From assembly GCA_031963045.1 (NCBI GenBank), contig JASSUK010000045.1, positions 44,312 through 108,311 of the forward strand: DNA of 64,000 nt, written 5' to 3'. Made by a program: the position numbers and the translations under genes. Below are positions 18,111-27,085 of this stretch, piece by piece. A model generated the notes under the pieces. The model was not told the DNA's origin. It made no database searches and worked only from the letters and a program-made list of their open reading frames with translations. Origin of the DNA: JASSUD01 sp031963045. Its GTDB lineage: Bacteria; Pseudomonadota; Gammaproteobacteria; Burkholderiales; Burkholderiaceae. Each line of letters starts with the position of its first letter. Within the stretch, counting starts at the first letter, position 1.

Positions 18111-18785
18111 ATGAGACAGTACGGCGATTCGCATGCTTTTTCTTCCATAGCGCCAGGAACGCAGGACTTTGACGCTTCTGCATTAGAAACTCGTGGTTTA
18201 GGGCTGATTCCGATGGTGGTGGAGAGCAGCGGAAGAGGGGAGCGAGCGTATGATATTTATTCGCGCCTGCTCAAAGAGCGACTGGTTTTTTTGATCGGCG
18301 AAGTCAACGACACGACAGCGAATATCGTTATCGCGCAGTTATTATTTCTGGAAAGTGAAAACCCTGACAAAGACATCAGTCTCTATATTAATAGCCCTGG
18401 TGGCTCAGTCAGTGCAGGGTTGGCCATTTACGATACGATGCAGTTTATCAAGCCCAAAGTATCGACCCTATGCATGGGTATGGCTGCGAGTATGGGCGCA
18501 TTTTTGTTAGCGGCGGGTGCCAATGGTAAACGCTTTGCACTACCTAATGCTCGTATGATGATCCACCAACCTTTGGGTGGCGCACGCGGGCAAGCATCGG
18601 ATATTGAGATACAGGCGCGAGAAATTTTGTATCTAAAAGGGCGTTTGAACGGTTTGCTGGCCCATCACACAGGGCAATCTATAGAGCAAATTGCACTGGA
18701 TACCGATAGAGACAATTTTATGTCTAGTGACCGAGCAAAAGAATACGGCCTCATAGATCAAGTACTGCAACAGCGTGCTTCGTAG
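18111..18785 (+). CDS. clpP: ATP-dependent Clp protease proteolytic subunit
   Basis: Serine peptidase that forms a double heptamer and works with ClpX. It is 224 residues. The catalytic Ser sits in CMGMAASMGAFLL, the His in ARMMIHQPLGG, and the Asp in the family position after LALDTDRDNFMS. The start of mature sequence (LGLIPMVVE) is typical. The UAG stop (18783-18785) is not ancestral flank: it is the first part of a family A repeat (GTAGGTTGG). clpX follows after 528 bp, an unusually long gap caused by repeats. Confidence 0.96.
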   Translation: MRQYGDSHAFSSIAPGTQDFDASALETRGLGLIPMVVESSGRGERAYDIYSRLLKERLVFLIGEVNDTTANIVIAQLLFLESENPDKDISLYINSPGGSVSAGLAIYDTMQFIKPKVSTLCMGMAASMGAFLLAAGANGKRFALPNARMMIHQPLGGARGQASDIEIQAREILYLKGRLNGLLAHHTGQSIEQIALDTDRDNFMSSDRAKEYGLIDQVLQQRAS

Positions 18786-18918
18786 GTTGGCGGTGAGGTA
18801 CAAACCCCAACATGCATACCACTGACTTTGAATTTTTGTTTTTAGATAATCTGTAAGCTGGTCATCAAGGACGCAGTGGCTTGCATGTTGGGGTTTGTAC
18901 CTCACCACCAACCTACCG
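18781..18918. repeat. Family A palindromic element, complete, overlapping the clpP stop
   Basis: The left arm starts GTAGGTTGGCGGTGAGGTAC and passes through ACCCCAACATGC. The right arm returns as GCATGTTGGGGTTTGTACCT and ends CACCAACCTACCG. The element begins on the last codons of clpP and supplies its stop codon. Confidence 0.9.
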
Positions 18919-18924
18919 TTCTTT

Positions 18925-19007
18925 GCCTTTTTGTGGCTAGTTGTAAGCAGGTCTTCAAGGAGGCGGTGGCGTGCACATTGGGGAGCGTTGCTCACCACCA
19001 ACCTACG
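18925..19007. repeat. Family A extra right arm in the clpP-clpX gap
   Basis: A second, partly decayed right arm (GGCGGTGGCGTGCACATTGG, ending CTCACCACCAACCTACG) follows the complete element in direct orientation, as if a second copy lost its left half. The rest of the gap up to clpX at 19314 contains AT-rich sequence and presumably the clpX promoter; nothing else was recognised. Confidence 0.75.
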
Positions 19008-19313
19008 AGTGTCGTTATGATCTGCGGGATTTTGAATGCGTTTTCATGCAAGGTTGCTGCATGTATCGGAGGATCTTCTTGCGCATAAAGAGTATGCTGT
19101 ATAGAGAGCAAATATAAAAAACTTCTTTAGAATCTCTTAAAAAGCCCTACTTTCAGGCTGTTGAGGCCTATTTTTTACTCATCCCCCATTTTTTGAGACT
19201 CTAAATAGGTTCTAGGGGTTGATATTTAGATTTTGGCGCTTATTTAATGAGTCGTCTCTTGCGCCGAATCAAAATGCTTTGCATTTTGCGTCGCTTCTTC
19301 AAAGGTTATTTTT

Positions 19314-20558
19314 ATGACAAGTACCAATGGCTTGGCGAGTGAAGCACCTGTTTTCTGCTCATTTTGCACGAAGGCCAGGCAGGATGTTCAAAAGCTGATT
19401 GCTGGCCCATCTGTCTTTATCTGTAACGAGTGTATTGATCTGTGCCACTCCATGCTGATTGAGGATCTCAAGCAGGCAAACATTGAAAGTATCCGCACAG
19501 ATTTACCTAGTCCCAGAGACATCAGGAAAACCCTCGATGAGTATGTGATTGGGCAAGATATGGCGAAAAAAACGCTCGCTGTAGCGGTGTATAACCATTA
19601 CAAACGTCTCAAACACGTGGATCTGAAAGAAGACGTGGAGCTTGCAAAAAGCAATATCTTACTGATCGGTCCAACCGGTTCAGGTAAGACTTTGCTTGCA
19701 CAAACTTTAGCGCGTCTTTTAAATGTCCCTTTTGTCATGGTTGATGCCACGACACTAACGGAAGCAGGTTATGTGGGGGAAGATGTTGAAAATATCATCC
19801 AAAAACTCTTGCAAAGCTGTAACTACGCCCTAGATAAAGCGCAGCAAGGTATTGTCTACATTGATGAAATCGACAAAATTAGTCGTAAATCAGATAACCC
19901 TTCCATCACTCGAGATGTATCGGGCGAGGGCGTGCAGCAAGCCTTACTGAAATTAATTGAAGGCACCGTAGCTTCCGTTCCTCCACAAGGCGGACGTAAA
20001 CACCCGAATCAAGATTTTCTGCAAGTGGATACCACCAATATTTTATTTATTTGCGGTGGGGCATTTGATGGCTTGGAAAAAGTCATCACGCAGCGTACAG
20101 AAAAAACCAGTATCGGCTTTAACGCGACGGTGAAAGGCCAGAAAGAGCGCGATGCAGGTGAAATATTGGTCGATGTAGAGCCGGAAGATTTGATTAAATT
20201 TGGTTTAATTCCTGAGCTGATTGGTCGTCTACCTGTAGTTGCCACGCTAGGTAAACTCAATGAAGCCGCGTTGGTTAAAATTTTGGTTGAACCTAAAAAT
20301 TCGCTGGTTAAGCAGTACCAAAAACTATTTGCCATGGAGCAAGTAGAGCTGGAGTTAGAGCCTGGAGCCCTTGAAGCTATTGCACGTAAGGCTATGCAGC
20401 GAAAAACAGGCGCGCGCGGACTGCGTTCTATCATTGAGCAAGTATTGCTCAATGTGATGTATGAATTACCCACGCAAAAAAATGTACAGAAAGTCATTAT
20501 TCATGGTGAAACCATTACAAATGATGCAGAGCCTACCATGGTTCTGAAGGCGTCTTAA
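19314..20558 (+). CDS. clpX: ClpX unfoldase subunit of the Clp protease
   Basis: AAA+ unfoldase that selects and feeds substrates to ClpP. It is 414 residues. The N-terminal zinc-binding domain has CSFC and CNEC. Walker A is GPTGSGKTLLA and Walker B is GIVYIDEIDKI. The RKHP/IGF-type pore and ClpP-docking region is near TSIGFNATVKGQ, and sensor 2 is TGARGLRSIIE. lon follows in the same direction. Confidence 0.97.
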   Translation: MTSTNGLASEAPVFCSFCTKARQDVQKLIAGPSVFICNECIDLCHSMLIEDLKQANIESIRTDLPSPRDIRKTLDEYVIGQDMAKKTLAVAVYNHYKRLKHVDLKEDVELAKSNILLIGPTGSGKTLLAQTLARLLNVPFVMVDATTLTEAGYVGEDVENIIQKLLQSCNYALDKAQQGIVYIDEIDKISRKSDNPSITRDVSGEGVQQALLKLIEGTVASVPPQGGRKHPNQDFLQVDTTNILFICGGAFDGLEKVITQRTEKTSIGFNATVKGQKERDAGEILVDVEPEDLIKFGLIPELIGRLPVVATLGKLNEAALVKILVEPKNSLVKQYQKLFAMEQVELELEPGALEAIARKAMQRKTGARGLRSIIEQVLLNVMYELPTQKNVQKVIIHGETITNDAEPTMVLKAS

Positions 20559-20632
20559 CGGCAGTTATACATACGATTTAGATGTGTTTGCGCAGTGCGC
20601 GCAGGTCTTTTTTCTTATTTTTATAGGGGGCT

Positions 20633-23047
20633 ATGATGCAACCCACTTCCCCTTTACTTATTGAATCTGTACGGCTTCCGCTGATTCCTCTTAGAGATGT
20701 GGTAGTTTTTCCGCACATGGTGATTTCGCTTTTTGTCGGCCGTGCAAAATCCATTAAAGGACTCGAGCTGGCGATGGAAGGCAATAAGCAGATTATGCTG
20801 ATTTTGCAGAAATCGTCGAGTAAAGACGAGCCTTCGGTTAAAGAGCTGTATGAAACAGGGTGTATTGGGAATATTTTGCAGATTCTCAAACTGCCTGATA
20901 ACACTGTCAAAGTGCTTATTGATGGAGTGCAGCGTGCAAAGGTCCTCGGTGTGGAAGAAGGGCAAGAGTGTTTCCACGCAGAAGTGCTGCCTTTGGCTGA
21001 AGAACTGGTAGAAGAAGGGCCAGAATTGGAGGCGCGTCGGCGTGCTGTCAGTGCGCAGTTTGAGCAGTATGTCAAACTCAATAAAAAAATTCCTCCTGAA
21101 ATGGCGAGCACGCTCAGCGCGCTGGATAACAATAGCCGTCTTGCGGATAGCATCGCAACACATCTACCGTTAAAACTCGACAAAAAACAAGGTCTTTTAG
21201 AGACATTTCCTGTCGTGGAACGCCTTGATTTGCTCTTATCGCATATTGAGGCTGAGATCGATATTTTGCAGGCTGAAAAACGTATCCGTGGACGTATTAA
21301 ACGTCAAATGGAAAAGAGTCAGCGTGAGTATTATCTGAACGAACAAGTCAAAGCGATTCAAAAAGAGCTGGGTGAAGGATCTGAAGGCGCCGACCTTGAG
21401 GAGCTTGCTAAGCATGTAATCGCTGCTCGTATGCCTGCAGAAGCAAAAAAGAAAGCAGAGTCTGAGCTGAAAAAACTCAAACTGATGCCGGTAATGTCTG
21501 CTGAAGCAACCGTTGCGCGCAACTATATCGATATGCTGATTAGCCTGCCGTGGCGTAAAAAAAGCAAAATTAATCCAGACCTAGCGCATGCAGAAAAAGT
21601 GCTGGATGAAGACCATTATGGTCTGGATAAGGTAAAAGAACGTATTTTGGAATACCTGGCCGTTCAGCAACGTGTGACCAAAGTAAAAGCACCTATTTTA
21701 TGTTTGGTCGGCCCTCCTGGCGTTGGAAAAACGTCTTTAGGGGAGTCTATTGCCCGAGCCACGCATCGTAAATTTGTGCGTATGGCATTAGGAGGGATGC
21801 ATGATGAAGCGGAAATTCGCGGCCATAGGCGCACGTATATCGGCTCGATGGCAGGGAAGATTTTGCAGAACTTGGCAAAAGTAGGGGTGCGTAATCCTCT
21901 ATTTTTGCTAGATGAAGTAGACAAAATGGGGATGGATTCTCGCGGAGACCCTTCTGCCGCGCTGTTAGAGGTTTTAGACCCCGAGCAAAATCATGCATTT
22001 GCTGACCACTATGTGGAAGTAGATTTTGATTTATCGGATGTGATGTTTGTCGCAACATCCAATAGCTTGAATATTCCTCCTCCATTGCTAGATCGAATGG
22101 AAGTTATCCGGTTATCCGGTTATACCGAAGATGAAAAAGCCAGCATTGCACAACGGTATTTACTGCCAAAACAGATTCGCAATAATGGTCTGAGGCAGGG
22201 CGAAATCGAGGTGACCCAAGCCGCTATTCTTGACATCATTCGCTATTACTCACGCGAAGCAGGGGTGCGTTCTTTAGAGCGCGAGATATCTAAAATCTGT
22301 CGTAAAGTCGTCAAACAGCATTTGCTAAAAACGGCGCAGGGCAAAATTACGGTAGATTCTGGCAACCTCAGTACCTTCTTGGGTGTGCGCAAATATGATT
22401 TTGGTCTCGCTACCAAAGAGAACCAAATAGGGCAGGTAACGGGCCTTGCGTGGACTGAAGTGGGGGGAGATTTACTCACTATCGAAGCTGCAGTGATGCC
22501 AGGCAAAGGCAACGTAATTCGCACTGGCTCGCTTGGCGATGTGATGAAAGAATCAGTTGAGGCGGCTCGCTCTGTTGTGCGTTCACGGCTTCGTCGTTTG
22601 GGAGCAAGCGATACGGTCTTTGAAACGAAAGACGTGCACGTACATGTACCTGAAGGGGCAACCCCTAAGGACGGGCCTTCTGCTGGTGTGGCCATGGCTA
22701 CCGCTATCGTTTCTGTATTAACAGGGATTCCTGTGAAGGCAGAAATTGCTATGACGGGTGAAATTACACTGCGTGGCGAAGTGCTTCCAATTGGTGGTCT
22801 TAAAGAGAAACTTTTAGCTGCGCATCGTGGCGGCATCAAAACGGTTTTGATTCCAGAGGAAAATATTAAAGACCTCGCGGAGATTCCAGACAATGTCAAA
22901 AACAGTATTGAAATCATGCCAGTGCGTTGGATCGATCAGGTGCTGGAAATTGCTCTTGAACGCATGCCAACACCTTTAGAAGATCTTCCTAAGACTGCTC
23001 TAAGTGCTGAGCCGGTTTTTTCTGCAGCTGAGGCTATTAAACATTAG
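20633..23047 (+). CDS. lon: ATP-dependent protease Lon
   Basis: Cytoplasmic AAA+ serine protease for misfolded and regulatory proteins. It is 804 residues. The N-terminal substrate domain starts LPLIPLRDVVVFPHMVISLFVGR. Walker A is GPPGVGKTSLGESIA and Walker B is NPLFLLDEVDKMG. The catalytic Ser is in PKDGPSAGVAMATA and the Lys in GEVLPIGGLKEKLLAAHRGG. A TAGGGGG Shine-Dalgarno sequence precedes the start. A strong terminator closes the block. Confidence 0.97.
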   Translation: MMQPTSPLLIESVRLPLIPLRDVVVFPHMVISLFVGRAKSIKGLELAMEGNKQIMLILQKSSSKDEPSVKELYETGCIGNILQILKLPDNTVKVLIDGVQRAKVLGVEEGQECFHAEVLPLAEELVEEGPELEARRRAVSAQFEQYVKLNKKIPPEMASTLSALDNNSRLADSIATHLPLKLDKKQGLLETFPVVERLDLLLSHIEAEIDILQAEKRIRGRIKRQMEKSQREYYLNEQVKAIQKELGEGSEGADLEELAKHVIAARMPAEAKKKAESELKKLKLMPVMSAEATVARNYIDMLISLPWRKKSKINPDLAHAEKVLDEDHYGLDKVKERILEYLAVQQRVTKVKAPILCLVGPPGVGKTSLGESIARATHRKFVRMALGGMHDEAEIRGHRRTYIGSMAGKILQNLAKVGVRNPLFLLDEVDKMGMDSRGDPSAALLEVLDPEQNHAFADHYVEVDFDLSDVMFVATSNSLNIPPPLLDRMEVIRLSGYTEDEKASIAQRYLLPKQIRNNGLRQGEIEVTQAAILDIIRYYSREAGVRSLEREISKICRKVVKQHLLKTAQGKITVDSGNLSTFLGVRKYDFGLATKENQIGQVTGLAWTEVGGDLLTIEAAVMPGKGNVIRTGSLGDVMKESVEAARSVVRSRLRRLGASDTVFETKDVHVHVPEGATPKDGPSAGVAMATAIVSVLTGIPVKAEIAMTGEITLRGEVLPIGGLKEKLLAAHRGGIKTVLIPEENIKDLAEIPDNVKNSIEIMPVRWIDQVLEIALERMPTPLEDLPKTALSAEPVFSAAEAIKH

Positions 23048-23097
23048 TTGTAAGGTTTGTGCTTGGTGGTGAGGTTGCAAATATATTTGTAGTTTTT

Positions 23098-23142
23098 ATG
23101 GGGATCAAAACACGTTTTATGTGTTTTGATCCCCATTTTTTT
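23098..23142 (+). terminator. Rho-independent terminator of lon
   Basis: A perfect 16-bp stem (ATGGGGATCAAAACAC and its complement) with a 7-base loop, followed directly by TTTTTTT. It stands 51 bp after the lon stop. Confidence 0.93.
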
Positions 23143-23329
23143 ATAAATTTTGCTCAAGGACTCACCTGATTTTTAGGCTATTGAGAAGAGTTTCTGTAAG
23201 ATGGAGCCGTGTGAGGTATTTCTGGGTGCATATTTAAGATTGATCTATGCGCCCTTACCTGACAGTGCAAGTGTGCAGCGCTACATAGTTATTGCATCGC
23301 GAGACGGGCTAGCCGCCTGTAGAACCTCA

Positions 23330-23418
23330 GAATCTGTCCCCAATTTCCTAAAAAACCTCTTTTTTGTGCATAGGTCCCCCCAACGAGGGGCTTTTTAGAA
23401 AATTGAGAAGACAGATTC
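23330..23418. repeat. Imperfect inverted repeat upstream of the permease gene
   Basis: GAATCTGTCCCCAATTTCCT and its imperfect complement (CTTTTTAGAAAATTGAGAAG, then ACAGATTC) form arms of about 30 bases. Between them lies a small CCCC-AACGA-GGGG hairpin followed by CTTTTT. It could be a decayed miniature element or a leader structure for the permease mRNA. The remainder of the 23143-23442 gap shows no gene. Confidence 0.45.
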
Positions 23419-23442
23419 TCCGTATTTTATGGAGTTTTTTGT

Positions 23443-24927
23443 ATGACAATGTGGGCTAAAAAGTCCATCGCGGCGCTCGAGAGAGAAGCCGTTGAGCAGG
23501 ATGGCAGTACTTCGGACGGGAAAAAACACCAACCACGGCGTGTATTAGGTGCGTTGGATCTGACGATGCTGGGTATTGGATGTATTGTTGGTGCAGGTAT
23601 TTTTGTGCTTACTGGGCATGCAGCCGCGGCTGATGCAGGCCCCGCGGTCGTGTTGTCTTTTATTTTGGGTGCAATTGCTTGCGGATTTGCAGGATTGTGC
23701 TATGCAGAAATGGCTTCTATGGTTCCCGTTTCTGGCAGCGCTTATATTTATGCCTATGCAACTATGGGCGAATTTCTTGCTTGGTTAATAGGCTGGGATT
23801 TGATCCTAGAGTATGCGTTAGGGGCTACCGCAGTGGCTGTTGGATGGTCAGGGTATGTGGTGAGCTTCTTACATGATTTTGGTATTTATATTCCCAGTCA
23901 ATGGTCTAGCCCACCGTTGACATTTAGTCTTGCAACGGGATGGACGCATACAGGCGCCTTGATTAATCTGCCTGCTATGCTCATAGTGGGTGTGATTACC
24001 ACTTTACTGATTTTTGGAATCCGGGAATCTGCGCGCTTAAATAGCATTATGGTGGTGATTAAGGTCAGCATTATTTTGGCATTTATCGCGGTAGGTATTT
24101 TTTCTGTGGATACAGCCAATTGGGTAACATCGGCCAATCCTGCTGGTGCATTTATACCGCCTAGTTTAGAGCCAGGCGTGTTTGGCTGGGGTGGCGTGTT
24201 AAGAGGCGCAGCGGTGGTCTTTTTTGCTTATATTGGTTTTGATGCGGTGTCTTGTGTTGCGCAAGAAACTAAAAATCCAAGTCGCAATTTGCCTATAGGG
24301 CTTTTAGGTTCGCTGGCTGTATGCACCGTACTCTACATTCTGGTGGCGTATGTGCTCACAGGCGTGGTGCCTTATGATAAATTGAACGTGCCTGATCCTA
24401 TTGCAGTGGGCATTGATGCAATTGGATTGCTGTGGTTATCTCCCTTTATTAAGCTTGGCGCAATTGTGGGTTTAACCTCGGTAGTTTTAGTTTTGCTTAT
24501 CAGCCAGCCCCGTATTTTTTACAGAATGTCGCAAGATGGTCTATTGCCGCCTTTTATCTCTAGACTCCATTCGCGCTTTCATACACCGTATGTCACCACG
24601 CTCATTACAGGATGCTCGGTGATGATCCTAGCAGGGCTGTTGCCTATTGGTTTGGTGGGAGAGTTAGTGAGTATTGGAACGCTCTCAGCCTTTGTGCTGG
24701 TGTGTATTGGGGTAGTTGCTATGCGTTTGATGCAGCCTAATCTCGCACGACCCTTCAAAACCCCGATGGTTTTTGTAGTGGGTCCGATGGGAGCCGGTGT
24801 TGCTTTATTTTTAATGGCTGGTTTGCCTATGAACACCTGGATGAGATTAATTATTTGGATGGCAATCGGTTTGATGATTTATTTTGGTTATGGCCTACGG
24901 CATAGTATTTTGCGCGATGCTAAATAA
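23443..24927 (+). CDS. APC-family amino acid permease
   Basis: Inner-membrane amino acid transporter of the APC superfamily, cationic amino acid type, 494 residues with about 12-14 hydrophobic spans. The first helix carries the substrate-binding signature GIGCIVGAGIFVLTGHAAA (about 46-64), as in YfnA/CAT-like permeases. Further family features are AEMASMVPVSGSAYIYAYATMGE and FFAYIGFDAVSCVAQETKNPSRNLP. The start may be the ATG at 23443 or 23449. It stands alone between repeats. Import of amino acids would suit a host-dependent bacterium; the substrate is not known. Confidence 0.85.
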   Translation: MTMWAKKSIAALEREAVEQDGSTSDGKKHQPRRVLGALDLTMLGIGCIVGAGIFVLTGHAAAADAGPAVVLSFILGAIACGFAGLCYAEMASMVPVSGSAYIYAYATMGEFLAWLIGWDLILEYALGATAVAVGWSGYVVSFLHDFGIYIPSQWSSPPLTFSLATGWTHTGALINLPAMLIVGVITTLLIFGIRESARLNSIMVVIKVSIILAFIAVGIFSVDTANWVTSANPAGAFIPPSLEPGVFGWGGVLRGAAVVFFAYIGFDAVSCVAQETKNPSRNLPIGLLGSLAVCTVLYILVAYVLTGVVPYDKLNVPDPIAVGIDAIGLLWLSPFIKLGAIVGLTSVVLVLLISQPRIFYRMSQDGLLPPFISRLHSRFHTPYVTTLITGCSVMILAGLLPIGLVGELVSIGTLSAFVLVCIGVVAMRLMQPNLARPFKTPMVFVVGPMGAGVALFLMAGLPMNTWMRLIIWMAIGLMIYFGYGLRHSILRDAK

Positions 24928-24984
24928 ATATAAATAGGTTCTGCAAAGATTCTAATTAAGCTTTGAAATTTCAAGCAGGCCTTA

Positions 24985-25126
24985 GAATCTGTTTGGTATT
25001 TTCCAAAAGAGCCCATCTTCGGGGTCGTGCGGTGCTCGGGGTCCTCACTGTACTTAAGTACAGTTCCGGTCCCTGTGCTCCTGCTCCCCCAAATATGGGC
25101 TCTTTTGGAAAATACCAAACAGGTTC
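24985..25126. mobile_element. Family B miniature inverted-repeat element (142 bp), arm type 1
   Basis: The left arm GAATCTGTTTGGTATTTTCC and the right arm GGAAAATACCAAACAGGTTC close a long palindrome. The element is flanked by TA on both sides (24983-24984 and 25127-25128), as expected for IS630/Tc1-like target duplication. The core contains GTGCGGTGCTCGGGGTCCTC and the 16-bp palindrome CTGTACTTAAGTACAG. The core is nearly identical, inverted, in the element at 26502-26643. There is no coding capacity. Confidence 0.8.
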
Positions 25127-25159
25127 TAAAAAAGCCTGCTTTTTTTACATGGAAACATC

Positions 25160-26194
25160 ATGTCATGGTTTGGCCCTCATTTATTATCGGTTGACTCTTT
25201 TTCTCGAGATAAGGTTGAAGCACTCCTAGAAGTTGCAAAGGCGTTAGAACCCATTGCACAGAAGCAAAAAATAACTCGGGTACTTGAAGGTGCCGTATTG
25301 GCCAATTTGTTTTTTGAAGCTAGCACGCGCACGCGTATAAGTTTTGGAGCGGCTTTTGCACGTTTAGGCGGTGCGGTATGCGATACCACGGGGCTTGCCT
25401 CTTCATCGATAGCAAAAGGCGAGTCGATTGAAGATACCAGTCGTGTGTTGAGCGGATATGCAGATGCAATGGTGGTCAGGCATCCAGAGCAAGGTTCTGT
25501 GGCGCAGTTCGCGCAATCGGCTTCTATTCCTGTGATTAATGCAGGAGATGGGGCAGGCGAGCATCCCAGCCAAGCTTTATTGGATGTGTACACCATACAA
25601 AAAGAGTTTCATCGTTTAGGAAAATCCCTAGATGGCGCGCATATTGTGATGTCAGGAGATCTTAAATATAGCCGCACGATTCATTCTTTACTAAAACTCT
25701 TGTCCCTCTATAAAAACCTCTCCTTTACCCTTATTGCTCCCGCTGCACTGAGCCTACCTTCGTATCTGACGGATTATGCGCAAAGTCATGGGCATCGCGT
25801 TACGCTGCGCGACACCTTGCAAGAGCCTATAGAACCCCCTGATGTGTGGTATGCCACCCGTTTACAAAAAGAGCGTTTCGAAGAGTCCATGCTCCAAGAC
25901 ACCAAGGCTGGAAAAGGGCTTACAACTTATGGATCTGCATTTGAAATCAACCAGCAGATAATTAACTGTCACTGCACAGCCCAGACCATTTTGATGCACC
26001 CCTTACCCAGGGATAGTCGGCCAGGGGCGTATGATCTCAGCACAGATTTAAATGACGATCCAAGACTGGCTATTTTCAGGCAAACAGACAACGGCATACC
26101 CGTGCGCATGGCTATCTTTGCCGCTCTTTTGGATGTGGTGGATTTGGTGTTAAGCGAGATGCAGCCAGTGCGCTGGAAGCATGCTGTATCCTGA
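25160..26194 (+). CDS. pyrB: Aspartate carbamoyltransferase catalytic subunit
   Basis: Makes N-carbamoylaspartate from carbamoyl phosphate and aspartate in pyrimidine synthesis. It is 344 residues, slightly longer than the usual 310-340. The carbamoyl-phosphate site is FFEASTRTRISFGAAFARLG (about 52-71); HPSQALLDVYT and the aspartate-loop HPLPRDSRPG are present. The sequence is of the E. coli-like type. In Burkholderia pyrB follows ruvX-pyrR, so its isolated position here, between two miniature elements, suggests rearrangement. A strong terminator follows. Confidence 0.93.
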   Translation: MSWFGPHLLSVDSFSRDKVEALLEVAKALEPIAQKQKITRVLEGAVLANLFFEASTRTRISFGAAFARLGGAVCDTTGLASSSIAKGESIEDTSRVLSGYADAMVVRHPEQGSVAQFAQSASIPVINAGDGAGEHPSQALLDVYTIQKEFHRLGKSLDGAHIVMSGDLKYSRTIHSLLKLLSLYKNLSFTLIAPAALSLPSYLTDYAQSHGHRVTLRDTLQEPIEPPDVWYATRLQKERFEESMLQDTKAGKGLTTYGSAFEINQQIINCHCTAQTILMHPLPRDSRPGAYDLSTDLNDDPRLAIFRQTDNGIPVRMAIFAALLDVVDLVLSEMQPVRWKHAVS

Positions 26195-26211
26195 AAAAAT
26201 GTCTCTGCTAG

Positions 26212-26256
26212 GCCAAATAAAAACCGGTTTGCATAGGCAGCCGGTTTTTATTTGGC
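26212..26256 (+). terminator. Rho-independent terminator of pyrB
   Basis: A perfect 16-bp stem (GCCAAATAAAAACCGG and its complement) with a 13-base loop; the stem carries A5/T5 tracts, so it could act on both strands. It stands 17 bp after the pyrB stop. Confidence 0.85.
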
Positions 26257-26266
26257 TATACGTTAG

Positions 26267-26295
26267 TTGAATTTGCAAAAGTCCATCCCTATAAT
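26267..26295 (+). promoter_or_regulatory. Probable groESL promoter, sigma-32/sigma-70 overlapping
   Basis: TTGAAT (26267-26272) and TATAAT (26290-26295) have exactly 17 bp between them, a good sigma-70 promoter. The same bases also read TTGAA with CCCTAT 14-15 bp downstream, close to the heat-shock sigma-32 pattern (TTGAA...CCCCAT). It is the best promoter upstream of groES but lies about 420 bp from the gene, with repeats between. No CIRCE operator was found. Confidence 0.55.
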
Positions 26296-26350
26296 CGAGC
26301 ACTCTTCATCAGAGACTGCTAAAAATCTTAGAAGGTTTGGGAACACTGCT

Positions 26351-26399
26351 TACCCCAACCTACGCATTCTTTATTTTTTAAAGTGTAGGTTGGCCTCGG
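26351..26399. repeat. Family A inside-out remnant in the groES leader
   Basis: TACCCCAACCTAC and GTAGGTTGG face outward around an AT-rich 20-base centre. These are the ends of family A arms joined inside out. It sits between the candidate promoter and groES. Confidence 0.55.
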
Positions 26400-26501
26400 G
26401 CCTTGAAATAAAGAAAAAGATCCTTATCTAATAAAGATGCAAGCGCAGCTTAGTGCACCGAGCATGCTTAGACAGCTGTGCATTGATTTTGCTTAAAGTT
26501 A

Positions 26502-26643
26502 GGGCGTGTCCTCAATTGTCCCAAAGGGTTCATATTTGGGGGAGCAGGAGCGCAGGGACCGGAGCTGTACTTAAGTACAGTGAGGATCCCGAGCACCGCA
26601 CGACCTCAAAGATGAGCTCTTTGGGACAATTGAGGACACGCCC
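26502..26643. mobile_element. Family B miniature inverted-repeat element (142 bp), arm type 2
   Basis: Flanked by TA (26500-26501, 26644-26645). The arms start GGGCGTGTCCTCAATTGTCC and end with the complement. The core is the inverse of that at 24985-25126, including CTGTACTTAAGTACAG and GAGCACCGCACGACC. It lies 71 bp before groES, inside the leader if the promoter at 26267 is used. Confidence 0.82.
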
Positions 26644-26714
26644 TAAGACATTTTGTCTGGTGAGCCTGTAATTCAGGCAGAAGAAATTTTTTAAACTAGT
26701 AAAGAGGAATATCC

Positions 26715-27005
26715 ATGAGTCAAAAGCTGCGTCCCCTGCATGACCGCGTTATTGTTAAGCGCATCAATGAAACTAAAACAGCCTCTGGAATCGTGATTCC
26801 TGAAAGCGCTGCTGAAAAGCCTGATCAAGGCGAAGTGCTCGCTGTTGGTCCAGGTAAGAAAGACGATAAAGGTCTAGCCATTGCTTTAGATGTGAAAGTG
26901 GGCGATCGCATCTTATTTGGTAAATATGCAGGTCAAGGCGTGAAAATAGATGGCGAAGAACTGCTTGTCGTGCGCGAAGAAGATATTTTGGCTGTTTTAG
27001 TCTAA
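26715..27005 (+). CDS. groES: Co-chaperonin GroES
   Basis: Heptameric lid of the GroEL chaperonin. It is 96 residues starting MSQKLRPLHDRVIVKRI. The mobile loop is NETKTASGIVIPESAAEKP, and the C-terminal strand EELLVVREEDILAVL is typical. An AAAGAGGA Shine-Dalgarno sequence stands before the ATG. It is in an operon with groEL, 80 bp downstream. The leader contains two repeat elements. Confidence 0.98.
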   Translation: MSQKLRPLHDRVIVKRINETKTASGIVIPESAAEKPDQGEVLAVGPGKKDDKGLAIALDVKVGDRILFGKYAGQGVKIDGEELLVVREEDILAVLV

Positions 27006-27085
27006 TTAGCCATTGCTCTGTAAACCGCAGCATGCAAAAAGCAGATAGACGAAATTCAATAAAACGTATTTAGGGAGTTTTAAAC

